64,000 nt of DNA from Bacillota bacterium (GTDB lineage: Bacteria; Bacillota; Sulfobacillia; Sulfobacillales; Sulfobacillaceae). The stretch lies in assembly GCA_026627385.1 (NCBI GenBank), contig JAPNUR010000009.1, positions 1 through 64,000 on the forward strand, read 5' to 3'. The notes under the pieces are model-generated. The model saw only the letters and a list, made by a program, of their open reading frames with translations. It was not told the origin of the DNA and ran no database searches. Shown here piece after piece: positions 61,528-64,000 of the stretch (the stretch's first letter is position 1; each line of letters starts with the position of its first letter). The position numbers and the translations under genes were made by a program.

Positions 61528-62085
61528 TCAGGATCCCTCTCGGGCGGCCAGCCACTCTTCCCGCAGCATACCGTACACGACATGGTCGACATAGCGGTCG
61601 CCTAGCCACTCCGCCTGGCGCACACACCCTTCCGCTAAAAAGCCCAAGCGTTCGGGTATCGCCCGACTCTTGCGGTTATCCACTGCTGCCCGAATTTCCA
61701 CACGGTTTAACTGATATTCGTCAAACGCGATGTTGACCACTGCCCGCACGGCATCGGTCATGATTCCACGCCCCTGAAATGGCTCGCCGAGCCAATATCC
61801 CACACTGGTGAGCCGGTGCTGCCAATCAATATCATGCAACCCCAAACATCCCACCAGTTCGCCGCGGTAACAGACGCCGACTTGAAACCCGTTGTTTGCC
61901 GCTAACTGATTTAGAGAGAATTGGATAAAGCGCCGGGTATCGTCCACGCTTCGCGTCGAATCGACCCAGGGCAGCCATTCCCGAAGGTACTGCCGTGAGG
62001 TATCGGTCAGTTGGAAGACGGCGTCTGCATCCTGGAGCGTCAGCAATCGCAAGTGGATCCTGTCGTTGACAGGGTAAATAAACAT
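61528..62085 (-). CDS. GNAT acetyltransferase (RimJ/RimL, YdaF-like)
   Basis: A 185-aa GCN5-related acetyltransferase: HLRLLTLQDADAVFQL at the N-terminus, LGLHDIDWQHRLTSVGYWLG, the acetyl-CoA loop FQGRGIMTDAVRAVV and VDNRKSRAIPERLGF. The family acetylates ribosomal protein N-termini or small molecules; the substrate is unknown. ATG 62085 has GAGGAG upstream. It converges on the acyltransferase gene. Confidence 0.88.
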   Translation of the reverse strand: MFIYPVNDRIHLRLLTLQDADAVFQLTDTSRQYLREWLPWVDSTRSVDDTRRFIQFSLNQLAANNGFQVGVCYRGELVGCLGLHDIDWQHRLTSVGYWLGEPFQGRGIMTDAVRAVVNIAFDEYQLNRVEIRAAVDNRKSRAIPERLGFLAEGCVRQAEWLGDRYVDHVVYGMLREEWLAAREGS

Positions 62086-62237
62086 AGCCCACTCCTCAGA
62101 GGGATTTTATCGAAACTATTGAGCCATCGCACATGTTGGCGAATCGCGAAAAACCGGAGGCGCGGGCGGGTCCTTACCCACCCACACCGTCTGGCCGCTG
62201 GTACGCATTCTCATCCCTCGATTCCCACCGTGAAAAC

Positions 62238-62462
62238 TTAGGGATGACGATGCGCATCTTCGAATGCTCGCACAAAACTGCCCAGGCACGACCGGCAAAT
62301 AAAGTCAATGTCCAGGAGGTGCTCGGGATCATAAAATACGTCGTAATGATAGGGAAAAGGCTGTCCACAACGGCGACAATAATGCGTCACCACCCGTATC
62401 GGCATCGTGTAGGGCGTCGAATTGAGTTCTGGCGGGGTTTGACTTTCCTGTTGCTCCAACAC
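62238..62462 (-). CDS. Small zinc-ribbon protein
   Basis: A 74-aa protein with two CxxC pairs (YCRRCG and ICRSCL) spaced by about 23 residues, a likely zinc ribbon, with an acidic N-terminus. GTG 62462 is preceded by AAAGGGGG; the ORF continues to 62534. No further function can be given. Confidence 0.6.
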   Translation of the reverse strand: MLEQQESQTPPELNSTPYTMPIRVVTHYCRRCGQPFPYHYDVFYDPEHLLDIDFICRSCLGSFVRAFEDAHRHP

Positions 62463-62597
62463 GGTTAATACCCCCTTTGTAACCAGCTTTCGTGGGACAG
62501 GCCTCCCACGCTCAGCATCTTCCCCTATTATCAACCGAGAATATTACAAAAAAGTTACCAACCCCGATTCTTTTCCAAGAAATTTCCCACAGCGCGC

Positions 62598-63062
62598 CTA
62601 GGTGCGGAGCGTAGCGATCAGGCGGCGGGGTTCGATCAACAGTCCCAAGGCATCATCAATGGACTTCACGACCAGATGCGCCTTCGCCAGCGTCACCATC
62701 GCAGCTCCCTCACCGCCGAGAATGCCAATGGCCAGATCTGCCACCGTAAACATTGGTGCGTCGTTCACGCCGTTGCCTAGAGCCACGACGCCGGCACCGG
62801 CTTCTTGGAGATGGATAACGGCTCGCTTCTTCTCTTCTCCATCCTTTACCACGGTGAGGGTGGCACCCACCGCGCGCGCAAACTCTGTGGCGGTTCCGAA
62901 CGTGTCCGCCGTAAGAATCACCACCGCGTACGCTTTCATCACGCGTTGCAGCAAGATGCGGGTGTCCTCCGAGACAGCGCCATCTAGCGCGAGCGTTCCG
63001 TTGAAATCAAATACCGCGTGCGAGAGGAGAAGCCGACCACGGCCAGGAATATCACATACCAC
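62598..63062 (-). CDS. HAD-superfamily phosphatase-like protein (P-type-ATPase-like)
   Basis: A 154-aa HAD hydrolase without cap domain. Motif I is DFNGTLALDG, with Asn at the second position instead of Asp; motif II is ILTADT; motif III carries Lys in EEKKRAV; motif IV is ALGNGVNDAPMF, as in the P domain of P-type ATPases. The missing second Asp (general acid) suggests slow or altered turnover, as in other soluble P-type-ATPase-like proteins. GTG 63062 is a tentative start with no strong ribosome site. Confidence 0.8.
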   Translation of the reverse strand: MVCDIPGRGRLLLSHAVFDFNGTLALDGAVSEDTRILLQRVMKAYAVVILTADTFGTATEFARAVGATLTVVKDGEEKKRAVIHLQEAGAGVVALGNGVNDAPMFTVADLAIGILGGEGAAMVTLAKAHLVVKSIDDALGLLIEPRRLIATLRT

Positions 63063-63145
63063 CTAGGGTTCACTCCCGTCTCGACTGACAATAATAGAGA
63101 AGGACATGGCCTCACGACTGCCGGCTATCGTCCAGCCGTCCGCCA

Positions 63146-64000
63146 TTAATATTCGCGGTCCAAGTTGACAGCAGTGGGCAACGTTTCTCCTCGTTGATAA
63201 GCGGTCCAATTAGCCAAAAACAGTTCAACCATCCGCTTGTCGAGATGCGGTGACCATCCACCGGTATGGGGAGTGATGAGCACGCCATCGAGCGTCCACA
63301 ACGGATGATCCAGCGGGAGCGGCTCCTCATCAAAGACATCAAGGGCTGCTCCGCGAATCTGATGAGTTCTTAACGCCTCAACCAGGGCATCCTCGTCAAC
63401 CACCGGGCCCCGCGCATAATTTAACAAAATCGCTGACGATTTCATGACAGCGAATTGCGGTGCAGAGATGAAATGGTACGTTTGACGGGTTAACGGCGTC
63501 AATATCACCACAAAATCAGCCTGCGGCAGAGCTTCAGCCAATTCGTCCATCCCGTACACTACATCAAAATGGCGCAACGACGTTTTTTGCATTTTGACGC
63601 CAATCACCATCATATCAAACGCTTTAGCCTTGCGCGCCAACTCTTGACCAATAGAGCCAGCTCCTACAATCAGGAGCGTTTTCCCCGTCAACTCATCGAT
63701 AGGGTAGTGGCGATCCCATCTTCGATCGCGTTGGTTTTGCCAAAAAACGTGAAGCCCGCGGGTATAGGCAATTAATGTTCCCATAATTTGCTCGCCGATG
63801 GGACGGCCATGCATCCCCCGCGAATTGGATAAGAGAATGTTGCGGTCACGGAGCCGAGCAAATGGCACCGTATCCACTCCCGCCGACAGGCTATGAATCC
63901 ACCGCAGCTGCGGCAAGCGGTCCACGAGGATGGGCGTGACCCGCGATCCCCAAGTGACCAACACTTCGCAGTCAAGGAGAGCATCGGGCCACGCGCCTCC
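63146..64000 (-). CDS. D-2-hydroxyacid dehydrogenase (partial, cut by window edge)
   Basis: The frame stays open to the right end of the window (WPDALLDCEVLVTWGS...), so the N-terminus is missing. Visible: IHSLSAGVDTVPF, LLIVGAGSIGQELARKAKAF (NAD), NYARGPVVDEDALVEAL with catalytic Arg, EEPLPLDHPLW with Glu, and ITPHTGGWSPH with His. The pattern fits the phosphoglycerate dehydrogenase-like/GhrA-type group. About 285 codons are present of roughly 310-320 expected. Confidence 0.88.
   Translation of the reverse strand, partial: GGAWPDALLDCEVLVTWGSRVTPILVDRLPQLRWIHSLSAGVDTVPFARLRDRNILLSNSRGMHGRPIGEQIMGTLIAYTRGLHVFWQNQRDRRWDRHYPIDELTGKTLLIVGAGSIGQELARKAKAFDMMVIGVKMQKTSLRHFDVVYGMDELAEALPQADFVVILTPLTRQTYHFISAPQFAVMKSSAILLNYARGPVVDEDALVEALRTHQIRGAALDVFDEEPLPLDHPLWTLDGVLITPHTGGWSPHLDKRMVELFLANWTAYQRGETLPTAVNLDREY

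Overview
The window looks like chromosomal DNA of a spore-forming, acid-tolerant Gram-positive bacterium, most like Sulfobacillus or a close relative. This is an inference. The grounds are strong AGGAGG-type ribosome sites, frequent GTG/TTG starts, moderately high GC, a DarA-type c-di-AMP receptor, a DinR/LexA-type SOS box, a bacterial hopanoid locus, and a CsoR/CopA/CopZ copper set beside sulfur-handling genes. No rRNA or phylogenetic marker is present to prove it.

Layout. 0-5.6 kb: a diverged enolase behind a small unknown gene, then two translationally coupled MutS-like ATPases. 5.6-9.4 kb: a decayed stretch with an IS21-like fragment, a pntA gene followed by an in-frame pntAB'-'pntB deletion fusion, an IS66-type remnant, a HepT fragment, and a DUF4258/YgiT-type toxin-antitoxin pair. 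9.9-10.7 kb: seven tRNA genes in one minus-strand operon with a clear promoter and terminator. 10.9-17.6 kb: a membrane GAF-GAF-GGDEF cyclase and a LexA-box-preceded mutagenesis operon (ImuB-like, DUF6504, a 44-aa ORF, DnaE2/ImuC). 18-23.3 kb: a leucine/branched-chain acyl-CoA degradation operon (acyl-CoA dehydrogenase, unknown 206-aa protein, biotinyl carrier, carboxyltransferase, HMG-CoA lyase, enoyl-CoA hydratase). 23.4-25.2 kb: panB-panE for pantothenate. 25.3-27.5 kb: ApbE with a ferric-reductase-like membrane protein.

27.7-45.5 kb is more accessory: an orphan ABC ATPase, a sulfotransferase, a paralogous pair of Cys-containing proteins, two MurJ-like flippases, a 2-hydroxyacid dehydrogenase, an MFS transporter, pseudogenes, a VOC protein, DarA, a SelW-like gene whose CxxC motif reads Cys-x-x-UGA, an SGNH lipoprotein and the copper operon. 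45.5-49.1 kb: a LysR/TDT transporter pair, then a TauE-type exporter and a rhodanese that face each other and share an ATACC-N6-GGTAT promoter dyad.

49.8-59.9 kb is a nearly gap-free minus-strand hopanoid operon: fni, hpnH, hpnG, hpnA, shc, hpnC, hpnD, hpnE and a glycosyltransferase. It runs from isoprenoid precursor through squalene and hopene to extended hopanoids. 60-64 kb: a divergent acyltransferase, a GNAT acetyltransferase, a small zinc-ribbon protein, a HAD phosphatase and a dehydrogenase cut by the window edge.

The most notable items are the candidate selenoprotein at 40109-40345, the shared sulfur-stress operator, the LexA-controlled mutasome, the tandem MutS-like pair and the collapsed transhydrogenase locus. 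All calls rest on reading the sequence; no database search was possible.
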